This document shows, in pieces, positions 22,909 through 35,218 of a stretch of 64,000 nt of DNA. The stretch is from Rotaria sordida. Taxonomy: Eukaryota; Rotifera; Eurotatoria; Philodinida; Philodinidae. Below the pieces are notes generated by a model. That model had not been told where the DNA came from. It was given only the letters and a program-made list of their open reading frames with translations, and made no database searches. The translations under genes were made by a program, and so were the position numbers. The stretch covers positions 1 through 64,000 of the forward strand of contig CAJNOL010000232.1 in the NCBI GenBank assembly GCA_905250125.1, given 5' to 3'. Positions within the stretch are counted from its first letter, which is position 1. Every line of letters begins with the position of its first letter.

Positions 22909-24618
22909 TTAATTTCCATTGTCGATATATATTCTATCAGTTGAACGTGTAATTTGATAATTATGAAGAAGTTTCTCACGATTAATCATAATTTGTAATT
23001 GTTTGATCATAATATCATTTGCTATTTTAACATATAAACATAATAAATTGAAATTAAGAAATTTATCAATTGTCTTGAATAAAATATGTTGTACAATTAA
23101 TTCAATATTGAAATTCTTCTCACATTTTACTTGTAAATATTCTATTTGAGGAACAAGATTAATAAAAAATTGAATTTTTTCGAAATCATTTTGATCAATA
23201 AAATATTCGAGTATTAATTTTGTAATTTGATTTGTTCTTGACCATAATTGAATAGATTCTATTTGTTCCTGTGATAAACAATTTATATTGAAAGAAGACA
23301 AAGATAAGATTTTCAATGCATTAAGATTTGGTAACATATGCAAAAGTTGAATAAATTTATTATAAGACAATTTCTTACAATCAACATCTACACGATTAAG
23401 ATGAAGATTTGTAAAAAAGTGTAAAGTTGTATCAATTAAATCTTGTCGAGATGGAGCAAAATAAAGATGAATAAGTTCTAATTTCATAGGAACAATTTGT
23501 TCATACATTGTAGAGTATTTTTTCCTTAAAAAAAAACATTTATTCATTTGAAAATTTCTCTTGTTAACATACATATCTGTACAAATGGAATAACTTATTT
23601 TAATAGGTGGCCAATAATCTATATCAGCTGTTATTTGAAAAAACCATCCTCGATTAATCCAAAATGATGAAGTAAATTGATTGAGTTGACTATGATAAGA
23701 ACTCCATTCAATAGGTTGATAATAATGTTCGTCATATTCAAATTTAAATATATGTAAATATGGCATATATTTACAAATTAATTGTTCCCATCGATTAGCA
23801 TTCAGATAAGCAATATCTTGAATTTTGTCGATAGATAAAATTCGAAGTTGTTTACATATTTTTTTAATAAAAATTTCAAATTCATCGAATTGTACATCAC
23901 ATATATTTAATGTAATACTAGTTAAATTCTCCATCATTATTGATTGCATTCTTTCAATGTCTTGATATTGTTTGGATAATTCGATACAAGTCAAATGAGT
24001 AAGTCGAGGTGTATATGGAAGTAAAACAATGAGTTCTTCGACATAACAAACGTGCTTGATAATTAGATGTTTTATAGAACTGTAATGTTCATATGTATTC
24101 ATTGGTAATGATATCATCAATGAATTTCTTCTTGCTGAAAGTTCGACTTTTTTCAAATATGGTAAAAGAAATATCAGACGATATATTTCAGTAAGATCTA
24201 CTGTATTATCAATAAAGTTAATAGTTATTGAAAAAAGACGAGGTAGAGATGTTAAAATGGGAAAAATTGAAATCAATTTCTGACATTGAACTTGATTGAG
24301 AACAAGTGATTCAAGACGACTAAATGATGAATTGTTATTATCTAATGATGATTGACTAATGATATCTAATTGATCATGTAAATAAAGAGAAACTATTCGA
24401 TATTTGTTTGGAATAACAAATTCTGTATAGTATTTTTGAACTGCAAATTCCGGTTGATGATCAATATGAAGTTTTAATCGAAGAAATGGATAATTGAGAA
24501 GATTTTGAAATCGATTGTTTAAATTTAAAAATGCATTGAATAAATCATTATATTCAATATAGTCAAAAATTTCAAAAAAAATTTCATTAGATAAATCTTC
24601 AATTTGTGTAAATGACAT
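22909..24618 (-). CDS. F-box protein with leucine-rich C-terminal region, paralogue 1
   Basis: Open throughout for 569 residues. Residues about 5-45 (IEDLSNEIFFEIFDYIEY...) form an F-box, the Skp1-binding module of SCF ubiquitin ligases; the rest is leucine-rich with irregular LRR-like spacing and presumably binds substrate. Such F-box families are large in bdelloid rotifers. Paralogous to 26925-28937, with shared LNHWPP/DYWPP and DANRW/LDADRW blocks. A 48-base segment (23525-23572) has a GTATGT start and a T-run AG end, and sits at the same position and phase as an intron of the paralogue; removing it leaves 553 residues. The ATG at 24618 lies one base after a good 3' splice site, so an upstream coding exon is possible. 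Confidence 0.85.
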   Translation of the reverse strand: MSFTQIEDLSNEIFFEIFDYIEYNDLFNAFLNLNNRFQNLLNYPFLRLKLHIDHQPEFAVQKYYTEFVIPNKYRIVSLYLHDQLDIISQSSLDNNNSSFSRLESLVLNQVQCQKLISIFPILTSLPRLFSITINFIDNTVDLTEIYRLIFLLPYLKKVELSARRNSLMISLPMNTYEHYSSIKHLIIKHVCYVEELIVLLPYTPRLTHLTCIELSKQYQDIERMQSIMMENLTSITLNICDVQFDEFEIFIKKICKQLRILSIDKIQDIAYLNANRWEQLICKYMPYLHIFKFEYDEHYYQPIEWSSYHSQLNQFTSSFWINRGWFFQITADIDYWPPIKISYSICTDMYVNKRNFQMNKCFFLRKKYSTMYEQIVPMKLELIHLYFAPSRQDLIDTTLHFFTNLHLNRVDVDCKKLSYNKFIQLLHMLPNLNALKILSLSSFNINCLSQEQIESIQLWSRTNQITKLILEYFIDQNDFEKIQFFINLVPQIEYLQVKCEKNFNIELIVQHILFKTIDKFLNFNLLCLYVKIANDIMIKQLQIMINREKLLHNYQITRSTDRIYIDNGN

Positions 24619-26428
24619 TCTATAAAATAATAATAAATCTCTTCAATTGTTAATGTTTTTTATATGTTCTAAAACAACTTTTGAAATAATGAATAAAATT
24701 ACTTCATTTCAGTATGCTAAATAATTCAACTACGCTCATTAGACACACTATTACATCATTATCTTGCTTTTTATGTATCCAGTGGTGCAATAAATATTAC
24801 ATCATTATGATAATTTCCTTGTCCCGTCAATTCATTTTTCTTTTTAATAACTATTGTTCTCGGTTTTTCTTCTATATGAGCTTGCATTCTATATGCGAAC
24901 GACACAAATGAAATAGGAGCATAATTTCGCCACGTTTTTTTTTTCTTTACAAAAAACTATCCTTGTATTTATATATCAAAACAAAAACAAACAGAACAAT
25001 AGAAATCAAATTGGTAATTGTATAAGGATAAATAAACGTCATTAAAAAGGTGAAATAATTCATTCAATGTGACTTTTGAATACCGAATGAAAAAGCTTGT
25101 CAGTACCGTTTCTGTTGACCTGAAATGTGGAAGCTATATGTTTTCTTTAGTCTCGTTAGACTAATACAAAATAAGAAAAGTGAAATATAGTTATTTTCGA
25201 AATGATAATCAATCGTCAGGAAAATGATTTATTTTATTTATTTCTGTATTTCGAACAGAAAGCTTTTTTTTTATTGACACTCTACTATTTTGCTTGTCTT
25301 TATTATTCTAATCATTGATTTGACAGGTAAAAAAGCCAGTTTTACGTATCTATTATATCGATAACAGATTGCAACACATTATTATATATCTCGATAAGTT
25401 GAGAAATATTGATTTTGATTATTTACCAAAGTTATAACTTTATCAGTTCACGCCTTTTTTTTCATATGTTGATCATACGGCAACTATGACAACTCAATGC
25501 ATTGCTACTTATTACTGGAGAGAATTTTAAGTAGAAAATTCTTGTTGCGATTTTTCTAGTGATATCCTGCAACAGGTTGAAAGTTCAATAAAATGACCAT
25601 AAATCGAGAAGAAAGGTCTAATATCACGAACTTTTTCAGGATTTTTATCTACACTATGACCTCAAGTGGAGATCATTGATCCTCTCGTTAGTTTCGTCGC
25701 TGCTAATGCTGGTCAGCATCAGTTTTTTTTGCTAATGAACTTGGAGAAAGAAGTCAGGTACCAGTTGCTCTCGATTTCTATGGAAACGTGCCTAATGATA
25801 TTCAACTTCCGGGATCGGAGAGTCGCAAAACCTCTATCTAAAACTTACACTCACTATTTTCATTTGAAAAATATATGTGATTTCCACAAAATTATGATTA
25901 AATGATTTCGTTTTTAATCAGAGAAAAATATCGAGATCTTTTACTTACTTTTTTTTTATTGTTGATCAACAGTAGTAGAAAATGGACTCATTGGTTTTCC
26001 TCATATTTTCTCATTCTTTTTTTTTTTCTTTTTCAATTCTTCTCCATTTTAACATGTGAATGAAGCAATTAACTATTATTAAGTTTTATCTTTCTGTAGT
26101 AATAAAAAATGCTCTATTTAATAATGATAATATTTTTTATTTCAATAGCCTACATATCATACAATTGATCCATCTAATTCAATAGCACTGAATTACGTAA
26201 TTAATTGATATACAGTATATCCTAAAAATGAACTTCAATGAGTCGATGTTCGCTGAGAATAATTTATTATTTACTTTAAAGTCAAGCCATACATTTGAAT
26301 GTCATATTAACCCTAACACGAGCATCTTTAAGACTACTACTTGTTGTCCACCTGGATCTGTGCGGACACGAATTAAAAGAAGTGTTAAAGTATAGGGTAA
26401 AAATTTGGACTACCACAAACCGTGACAG
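24619..26428. other. Gene-free stretch between the two F-box genes
   Basis: Upstream of paralogue 1. A patch at about 25560-25870 is less AT-rich and contains an open frame (25666-25905) with no recognisable domain. No RNA gene seen. Confidence 0.5.
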
Positions 26429-26700
26429 ACATTATTGATATACGGTCTTTGATTGTATATCAATAATGTCTCGTTGTGATATATGAACTACTTCCTTATT
26501 GCATTCCTGGAAGATTAAATAAAAGGAAGGCGAAGAAATGTATTTCCAAGATAGATAAAATAAAGCAATATTTCTGTGATAGGCACCAGCAGCCAAATCG
26601 TTTTTCATATGTAGATCCCGCAGAGATTGCACTAACAGCTTTCTTTATGGTCCTTAATTTCTCCCTAAGCGATCGAGTCAGAATTAAGATAAATTTAGGC
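26429..26700. repeat. Dispersed repeat with a small terminal hairpin
   Basis: Begins with an exact 14-base inverted repeat (CATTATTGATATAC at 26429 and its complement ending at 26467). The part from ATTGCATTCCTGGAAGATTAA (about 26498) matches 43528-43620 in SRRM1 intron 7, and the GCACTAACAG block matches about 44414. Confidence 0.65.
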
Positions 26701-26924
26701 ACAGAAAAAAGAATCTATTGTTGAAATTTGAATAAGTGTTGCTATCTCATAATCATTAAGCTAGTCAAAAGTTTTGTTAATTTGCTTTCAATGATTGATA
26801 CTTTAATTGAAAAAAATTCCAGTGTTCTTCGAAAGACAAATAATTATCATTCTGAAATAATTTTTATTTAACCAAAAAAAAAAACATCGTCAGAATTATG
26901 TATTAATAAATAGTTTTTATATTA

Positions 26925-28937
26925 TCAATATTTTTGTCGTTGTAAATAAATTTTATTATGACAATGTTGAATTGTATAATTAACAAGTAATTCTTTTAAA
27001 TCAATCATTGTTTGTAATCTTTTCACCATTCGTTCATCTGCATTTGGAATTGAAAAACATAGAAAATATAGATTAGAATTTTTTTTCATTAATATTAAAC
27101 GAATGATATATTCTAAATCGATATAATTTTTACATTGTACATTTAAATATTTCATTCGAGGACAAAGATTAATAAGAATATCAATTTGATTTAATTCAAA
27201 TATTTGTTCAATATTCATTTTAATTATTTGATTCATATTTGATATTGTATGAATCATATTAATTTGTTCTTCAGTTAATTGTATTTTTTGATTTGAAAAC
27301 ATAATAACTATTGTCAATGAATTAAGATGAGGTAATCGATATAAAAATTGAATAATAATATCAATAGAAAAATATTGAAATTCAATATATAAACAAGTTA
27401 TTTCTGCTAAAGAAGAGATAAAATGAATACAATCGATAAACCATTGATCATATTGTATAAAACGACAATTACGAACAGTTAATTGAGACATTGAATTTAA
27501 AATATGCATATATTCTTGATCTGATAAGTTAACATCAGTTATTTGATTAAACGTTACATTATTTCTTTCATAACTGATTAATAGTTCATTCCATTGTTTT
27601 CTACAAGAGGACAACAAAAATGTTTTTTGTTTTTGTCTTTCAATCAAAAGAATTCTATTTAATATACCTCTTCGGTTGAATAGAAAATATAATTTCAACA
27701 GGTGGCCAATGATTTAAATCAATTTGAATATCTAATAACCATTGTCTTTCAATCCAAAATGGTGAAATAAATCGATTAAGAAATGAATGATATGATTGAA
27801 TTTCAAAATGACCAGAAATACCATCATAATATTTAAATTGAAATGTATGTAAATAAGGCATATATTGTAATATTAATTGTTGCCATCGATCAGCATCAAG
27901 ATAGAAAATATCTGAACATGGTTTAAAATGTAAAATTCGTAATTGAGATGATATTTGTTTAATAAATATTTCAAATTCATTAAATTTTAAATAACATTGT
28001 GATATTGAACAATATGTTAAATTAAATAATTTTAATGGAATTTCTCGAGAAATATTTTCATTTATTGAAAATAAAGGTTCACATGTTAAATGATGAAGTT
28101 TTGATGTATATGAAAGAATATTATATAAATTATAAAGTGTACAAGGATAATTGATTACTAATTGTTTTATAGAAGAAAAATGTTCATTAGAAATACTTGA
28201 TATTGAATCTTGTAAAATAATTTTGTTGACTGAAAGTTTATTATATTTTAACATAGGTAAACGAAAAATTAAATGATAGATTCTATTAGAATCATCTAAA
28301 ACATCATCAAGATGAATATTTAATGAAAAAAGACGAGGTAAATTTGTTAAATTTGGAAGAAATGATATAATTTCATTGAATTTAATTCCATGAAGTATCA
28401 ATGATTCAAGTCGATAAAATGATGAATCGAAAGTATGAAATGTAGAATATCTTATCAATTGTGAACCATTTAATAGATGAAGTGAAAAAATTCGATGTTT
28501 ATTAGGTAAAATTATTCGTTGATAATCATGTTCAAATGATTGTTTACATGAAGTATAATCATGAATTTTTAATAATAATCTTGAACTCATAATAAGACTT
28601 TCAAAATGTGAATTTAAATTTGAAAATCCATAGAATATATCACGACCATCAAGATAATCAAATATTTCATAGAAAAGTTCATTAGATAAATTTTCAAAAC
28701 AATTTATAAATCTATTTTATTAATATATCATAATGAAATATATAATTAAAAATATTTTTTTTTTAACTTACTTATCTTCATTAGATGCTAATTTCATCGA
28801 AAGACGAAAAATTTTAATTGATTATAGAATTTTTTCTTTTTTATCTTACTTCGTAATTTTTTTGTATCTTCTTCGTATGACATATCAACACTCATTTGTC
28901 GTTTAGCTTGATTCATGTATTGATTAGTGTTATACAT
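26925..28937 (-). CDS. F-box protein with leucine-rich C-terminal region, paralogue 2
   Basis: Exons in coding order: 28850-28937, 28772-28787 (16 bases), 27668-28711, 26925-27600; 607 residues with consistent phases. After a charged N-terminus of about 38 residues comes the F-box (FENLSNELFYEIFDYLDG), then leucine-rich sequence aligned throughout with paralogue 1 (shared FEIFIK, LDADRWQQLI and HWPP motifs). Presumed SCF substrate receptor. The 67-base intron at 27601-27667 corresponds in position and phase to the in-frame segment of paralogue 1. The ATG lies three bases after a good 3' splice site (AG at 28941-28942). The two short 5' exons are supported only by splice sites and frame. Confidence 0.82.
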
Positions 28938-29329
28938 GATCTAAAACAACTATCAAATATTGAATTATGTGACAAGAAAAATAACAATATATAATCAGAT
29001 TATAAACCTAAAAAAAAAAACTCTTAATGATATGCCGATTGGTAATCTCCAAAAAGACGCATTTCGTATATAGTCGTCGATTTTTCGATTGTTCTCTATC
29101 GGTAATTACTTTTGAATTTTCGATTGACATTATTAATCATAGTATTTCTCGAGGTCATGTCGATTTCATTCTGAAATATTTTCGAAAAAGTTTACACGCA
29201 ATCAAACAAACCACATATTGCTTAAATATCATTGTAAGCACATACTAACAAGAGAACCACATGAACTGATACCGATCGTCTAAACTTATGTTTGGACTAC
29301 AACGACATCTTGGTGAGACTGACCACACA

Positions 29330-29660
29330 TCGAATTATGATCATTTTACTGATACCGAAAAACCAAATAATAGAATTTTGAGCTGAAATATTGACTGTTA
29401 TAATATCCTGCGAGTTTCAGTTGAAAAGAAGATTCTTTAGTCGAGATATAGAATTTTCAACAAAAGTAATCGTGTGCCACAGGCACGACACAAAAAATCG
29501 ATATCTCAACAAAATAACATTCTTTTCCGTCAAAATTTCTAGGATATTCTAAGAGTCATTATATCTGTCTATCAGCAACACTTTCGATTGAAATTTCATT
29601 ATTTGGTTTTCCGAGGAGGTGAAAAATCCAGTAAAATGATCATAACTTAGTGAGAGATGT
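29330..29660. repeat. Foldback element
   Basis: Two arms of about 160 bases meet near 29470. Matching inverted blocks include TATGATCATTTTACTG, AAAACCAAATAAT and GTCGAGATAT/GTTGAGATAT. Moderate divergence between arms. Confidence 0.75.
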
Positions 29661-30093
29661 AACCTGACGGATTGAACGACAGCAACGAGCAAGAATTTTC
29701 AATTCTTGAGAATTTCCAGCAGCTATCGATTTGATTTTGCAGACTTTTCAGGGGCGACAGTTATAATTGTTTCGATTTTTTTATAGTGGCGGTGCCGGCT
29801 CAGCCGCACGGCTTACACCTCTAAATTCGGTTGTAAAAGCCCACGAGGGTTGAACCTCTTTAGATATTTGCTAGTCTCTCCAAGATGTCATTGTAAATTC
29901 AAGATGAGCTCAAATGGTCGATATCTCACTTCTGATGGTTTCTTCGTAAGCAAATTAATGACAACAAATCATTTATGATTGTATATGAAATTGAAATAAC
30001 CTTTGATACACATAGAAGAAAAAAATTTGCTAACAGTTGCATATGATTTATATTTTTTCAGTAGTATTTAAGGAAGGTTGAAGTTTCCGTCCG

Positions 30094-30290
30094 GGCTTAA
30101 ATTGATCTCATTGACCCATATAAAAACCTTATTTCTTTAATTAGTTGCTACATTCCGTAGTGCTAAGCAGGACAACATAGTGTTCAGCAATAGAGCATTG
30201 TGCTAATCAGTATGAATTTAGATCATACTATAATTACAGCGTTCTTCTCAGCACTATAAAATGTAGTGACTAATTAAAGGTCAATTTAAG
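30094..30290. repeat. Small hairpin element
   Basis: The block CTTAAATTGATCT...TTAATTAGTTGCTACATT...AGTGCTAAG on the left recurs inverted on the right (AGCACT...AATGTAGTGACTAATTAA...CAATTTAAG). Confidence 0.7.
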
Positions 30291-30941
30291 TTCAAGCAGA
30301 AATTCCTGTAACATGTATTGAATGATATAATGTCTTGATTATTCCATTAAAAATAAACCCATTAATTGAATATCATAATATATTGAAAATATAACATTAG
30401 AATGAACACACGCTGCATCTTATTTGATTGTTTAAGTTATATTCAAAATAGTGATCAATAGAAAATCTTTTCTATTTGATTAATCGCATTAATTTTTCGA
30501 ATCAATGAGAACTAACTATTACATCTAGTAAACCAATTGTCGATCTTCTTGACTTGTATGATCAGAACACTTTTTTTTTTGACTAAACACAACTGTATAA
30601 TAATATTTCTACTGAGTTAAGCATGAAATCTAATCTGAAAATATCCATGTGGATCATAAAGAAGCAACAAGGCTTATTTTTTGTTCTTGCTAAAAAATGT
30701 ATGCAAAAAACATGAATATCATGAAAGGAATTAAATATAGTAAATACTCTATTCTATATAAGAAATATTCATAAATTTATTAAGCGGAAAAAAAAGAAAC
30801 ATAAAAATTAATACATATTTTATTGAAACATATTATTTATTTTATTACTTACTTAACATGATGAAAAAAGGAATGAGAGCAAAAACAAAACAAAGATGTC
30901 ATATAACATAAGGTGTCAAATCAAAACAAAGCGATTTATTA

Positions 30942-32921
30942 TTAGTCAGTACCTAAAAATTAAAAAACAACCAAGAGATAACAAAAAAGATATTTCAATA
31001 AGTTTTTTTTTTTACCAAAATATTTTTGACCGAAATGATTGGGTGCTATTCCACTTATTTCTGAAACAACAATTTTTATATCTGGATAACGTTCGCAAGT
31101 ATTTTTCAAACCATCAGGCGTTGAAAATAATGTTATTAGAATAATATTTGATTGTTTACATTGATAGTCTTTAAGTAATACTTCAAGACCAGTTATAACT
31201 GTTGATCCAGTCGTTATAACTGGATAAGTGACAAGAATATGTCTTCGATGAGTATCAGCCGGTAATTTTGCATATATAACTTGACCATCATTTATTAATA
31301 TTTTACCTATTCGTATAGACCTGAAATAACGAAACATTTCAGTTTAGTCGCTCGTACACAAAAATAAGTTGAATATAATTAATAGAAAATAGGGAATAAC
31401 TGTATTATAAATATCAAAGATGTACACGAAATCTTAAAATAAGCAAGGGGGTGAAGGTGGTAACCATCCAAAAGCAGTTTTGGGAAGCGATTCGGCCTTT
31501 CATACTTTGCTTACTTAGTGAGATATGATCACCAGAAAACCTCATTAACGGTAGCTAGAGTAATTTTTCCTTATACTTTCGGCACAGTTGAATATTATGT
31601 TCGTCAATGTTAGACATGCATCGAACCCGAGTTCTGACTCGTTGTTCGGGATGAATAGCTCACATTTGGAAACTAAGCATTCTAAAGTTCGGGTTCGGTG
31701 TATACCTAATCACAGTGAAATTCACTAGATTTTAACTGCGATTAATTTGTTATCAGAATAATTTTTAATTAATATTGGTTACAACTTAATTCCGAAAATT
31801 GAACCAACAAACAAATATCGAAATGAAGGATGAGTCTGTCTACGATTAACTCCTTTCTCTTAACTTTCAATGTTTGATATATATTCTATGTTAACATAAG
31901 TCTTAGAAATAGAGTTTAACAACTAGTATGATAAAGGCACGGGCTATGCACAATTCTAATAGACATATGCTGTTATGTATTGAATTTTTTGAGACTTATA
32001 ATGACAAATCTAGTTTAAAAAACAGAATATTTTTTCTCAAAAATCGATAGCTACCTCAACTACATTCTTTCAGAATAACAAGTTCTTCAAAATAGTTTGT
32101 ATTTGCATATATAGTTGATGGTCTCTTTGTTCTCGAGGTATCGAAATTTTACTGAGTCTTCCAACAAAAAGCTCTAGTCCTCTCTCAAGACATTGCACTC
32201 ATAAAGTTCTCAATGAAATTCACTTGATTTTGAAAGTTTAAGTTTTTCTAATAAACAAAATTTGCTTTTATAAAAGTGAGAATTTCGAATATTGAATATC
32301 TCAAGATAGGAAATACTAGAAAAGTTATAATGTTGTCCAATGAATTAATCTCATTGAGAATTTTGCTCGTACAATTTTTCAAATGCTCGAAAAACTAAAC
32401 CATTCTAGATGTTTCTATTACGTATCAAATAAACATCCTCCAGGTTGAAAACTGAATTAACACTCAGAGAGGTTCACTCGTAAATTATGCTTTTGAAAGT
32501 TATATCAAAACAGTCTATAGATTTTATTTATTTGAAGAAAAAACAAACGTTTGATGAACCTGCAACATTCCCGAAGGCCTTTTTCCATAGCTTCTCCACT
32601 TCTCATTAATGATACGCATAAAGTTCCTTTTTCATGACGTAGACCACTAAAAGAATGACCAGTTGGTGTTATAATTTCACATGGTATATATGGTAATTGA
32701 TCAAGTGCAGCTTCAACAGTTAAACGTATAAGACGATCAGCATAAAATTTAAAATCACTTCGACATGTTGTTCGATCACGTAAAAGTGTATGAAGTTCTC
32801 GTAATTGATTATTACTTTTCATAATATATACATTTTTAGGATATTCTTCATCTTCAGCTTCATCTGTAGAACCTGCATCTACAGCATTATTATTATTATC
32901 ATTATTTTCTATTGAAGACAT
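30942..32921 (-). CDS. UPRT: Uracil phosphoribosyltransferase-like protein (UPRT family)
   Basis: Exons in coding order: 32560-32921, 31016-31320, 30942-30952; 225 residues. The family transfers phosphoribose from PRPP to uracil in pyrimidine salvage. Seen: an acidic N-terminus, the LRDRTTCRSDFKFYADRLIR block, VSLMRSGEAMEKGLRECCRS, the PRPP loop VTYPVITTGSTV (151-162) and the C-terminus APNHFGQKYFGTD. The C-terminal region is of the vertebrate type, where the DPGLGD-like uracil-binding segment of microbial enzymes is missing; I recall that the human protein lacks clear activity, so catalysis here is uncertain. The last exon has 11 bases. The ATG at 32921 directly follows a 3' splice site; an in-frame upstream ATG (32963) would lie in the presumed intron or outron. 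Intron 1 is 1,239 bases. Confidence 0.9.
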
Positions 32922-33485
32922 CTGAAATAAAATTAATATTATTTTGTTAATATAAATTTCCATTTGTTCAAATAAATTAACATTTTGTCTATCTAATCTT
33001 ATTTAGAAAAAAAAAGAAGTTTTATCAGATTAACAAAGAAAATACTATTGTACATGTTACTGATATTCATAAGTATTATACCATTATCAAAAATTATTTT
33101 CATAGTAACACGTACAATATAGATAATGAAAGATACATTTAAATGCCGAATAAATACATTTATCAAACCATTTGTCTAATATGAAATCATCTAGAAATCA
33201 ATGATAAACGTATATATTTTCTGTAAAAAAAAAAGACGTGTTGCATACACATGATAATAATCATCAATTATACCTATAGAATAGTAATAGTTTGTTCACG
33301 AAAGCAAGAGAAAAAAGAAAAATGTTTAATAAAAGGCACACAGAGTAAAATTTCTTTTTCATAAATAGTAGAAAGAAAAAGATTTAGTCACGATGCAATA
33401 TTGCATACGAACTAGAAGGCGAAAGATACAAAACAAATTTCATCACTGTTGGAATGTCATTCATTAATCATTGCATTGAATAGGT
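32922..33485. other. Intergenic, UPRT to ARPC5
   Basis: Short same-strand gap. Contains the TTTTATTTCAG splice acceptor abutting the UPRT ATG. No other feature seen. Confidence 0.5.
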
Positions 33486-35075
33486 CTACACAGTTCGTCG
33501 ATCAGTTAGAACACGTACAATTGATCCAAGTCCAGTAGCTGCAAGAACCTATAAATACAAAAAAATGTTTTAAAGAAAAAAACAAACGTCTTTTCTTTAT
33601 TCGAATATAAAACCTTTTCATGCCATGTTAATAAAGCACTACTTGAATAATCTTTTGGATTTTCAAAACCTTTATAAACATATTTCATTAATGTATCACG
33701 TAATGGTACTGGAATTGAATTAACAGCATCCGATATTTCACTCGTTTTTATTTTCATCATTGTTGATAATGCCATAGAGGCTGCTTTTTTCTAAAAGAAA
33801 AAAAAAAGATTTTGTAAACAGTTCTCTATATGAGGTGATCTTTCAATGAAAACTTCTCAAGTTTTTTTTCAGTTACTATTTAATAGCATATTATTAGAAC
33901 TCGACATAATCACACTTTGTAATGCCGAAAATTTCCACTCTTACAGTTCTGAAATTTTGTTTTTTCTTGAAACTAATTTACGAATCTATAAGCTAGTATG
34001 TATTTTTGTTCATTATACAACATATGAAGAGTAAAGTTGTTACTATGTAAGAGTAGAAATACTTAATTGTCTATTTTGATGTAACTCCGGCATTGACGCC
34101 AAAAAAACGTTTTTCGTGAGTACTCTGATGCAGAGCTCTTCATATCATTGGTTATGAAAAATTAACATCATACAAAGTCTTATGTCAACTTCTAAAAAAA
34201 CTTTCTTTGGTGAGCCTCTTCTCAAAAATCTATCTAGAGCCAGGTGCATTTAAATCGTATGAAATTTTCAGGATATGCTGGAGCTGTAATAGAGACATTA
34301 TACTATAATTTTCGGCTCTATGGTATGTAGTTTTCAGGAGATATTCAACAAACAACAGTCAGAAATAGCTCACTTGGCAACCGAAGATTCTCTGAAGACT
34401 CCCAATAGAGCTCGTCGGATCCAAAGTTTTTGGACCCGAACTCGACCCAACGGGCTTTAGCCTTCATTCTAAAGATTTAAAATGGTCATCTATTTATAGA
34501 AGTACGTTTTTATATAATAATAAAAAAGCTTAATTCAAAAACCGAGCACTGCAGCTTCACATGCACTTTCAAACAAAAAAGAAAGCAATTGGCTATAATG
34601 AAGATGCTTCAAGAATTTCTTACTTTTCGGAAACGAGCAGAAAGTGACAGAAATCATCAAAAATTTTGGCGAAAAACCTCAAAGTGCCAAACAAAAAACT
34701 GTGTCGTTTATGAAAGATCAGACCTCGAGCTATCTCAACTTCGATTAATTTCTAGAATCTATCAGTCAGAAATCTCTATAAGAAAATTTAATATATAAAA
34801 GACTATGACATATAAAGTGTTCAAAATTTGGCATAGATTTTCATTCGAAAGTATACATACTTTTTTATCTGGATCTTTAGCACGAACTGGTGCATTTTGA
34901 AGAACATATTCCAAAGCACGAACATATTTCATACTGAAATATTACAAATTAATTATAGAAAATAAAAAAACCTTCATTCAACTCACTCATCTATCAAACG
35001 TTTCCATTCATTTTCATCAGGTTCAACAACATTAGTTGATAAATCATCATCTCTATCGTCAATTTGATTTGACAT
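33486..35075 (-). CDS. ARPC5: Arp2/3 complex subunit 5 (p16-ARC)
   Basis: Exons in coding order: 34987-35075, 34861-34933, 33614-33790, 33486-33548; 133 residues. Component of the Arp2/3 complex that nucleates branched actin in the cytoplasm. Seen: an acidic N-terminus followed by the conserved ALEYVLQNAPVRAKD block, then KYVYKGFENP, ALLTWHEK and the C-terminus TGLGSIVRVLTDRRTV, all hallmarks of the family. Slightly shorter than human ARPC5 (151). Intron 2 is 1,070 bases. The start lies 143 bases from the stop of the upstream UQCRB copy on the same strand. Confidence 0.93.
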
Positions 35076-35218
35076 TATTTGATTGTTTACTTTTTTTTCT
35101 TTTTAATCTTAAATCAAAAAGAAAAATATGTTCCCTATATATTTATTTTCCTAGACTAATATTCTACAAAATATGTATGTATCGTAGAAAGAAAAAAAAA
35201 TACATCTTTTTTATTTGT

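Larger units (their letters stand above)
28938..30941. other. Gene-free stretch with two hairpin elements
   Basis: Holds the hairpins 29330-29660 and 30094-30290 and a GC-rich patch at 29785-29873. Otherwise nothing recognisable. Confidence 0.5.
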
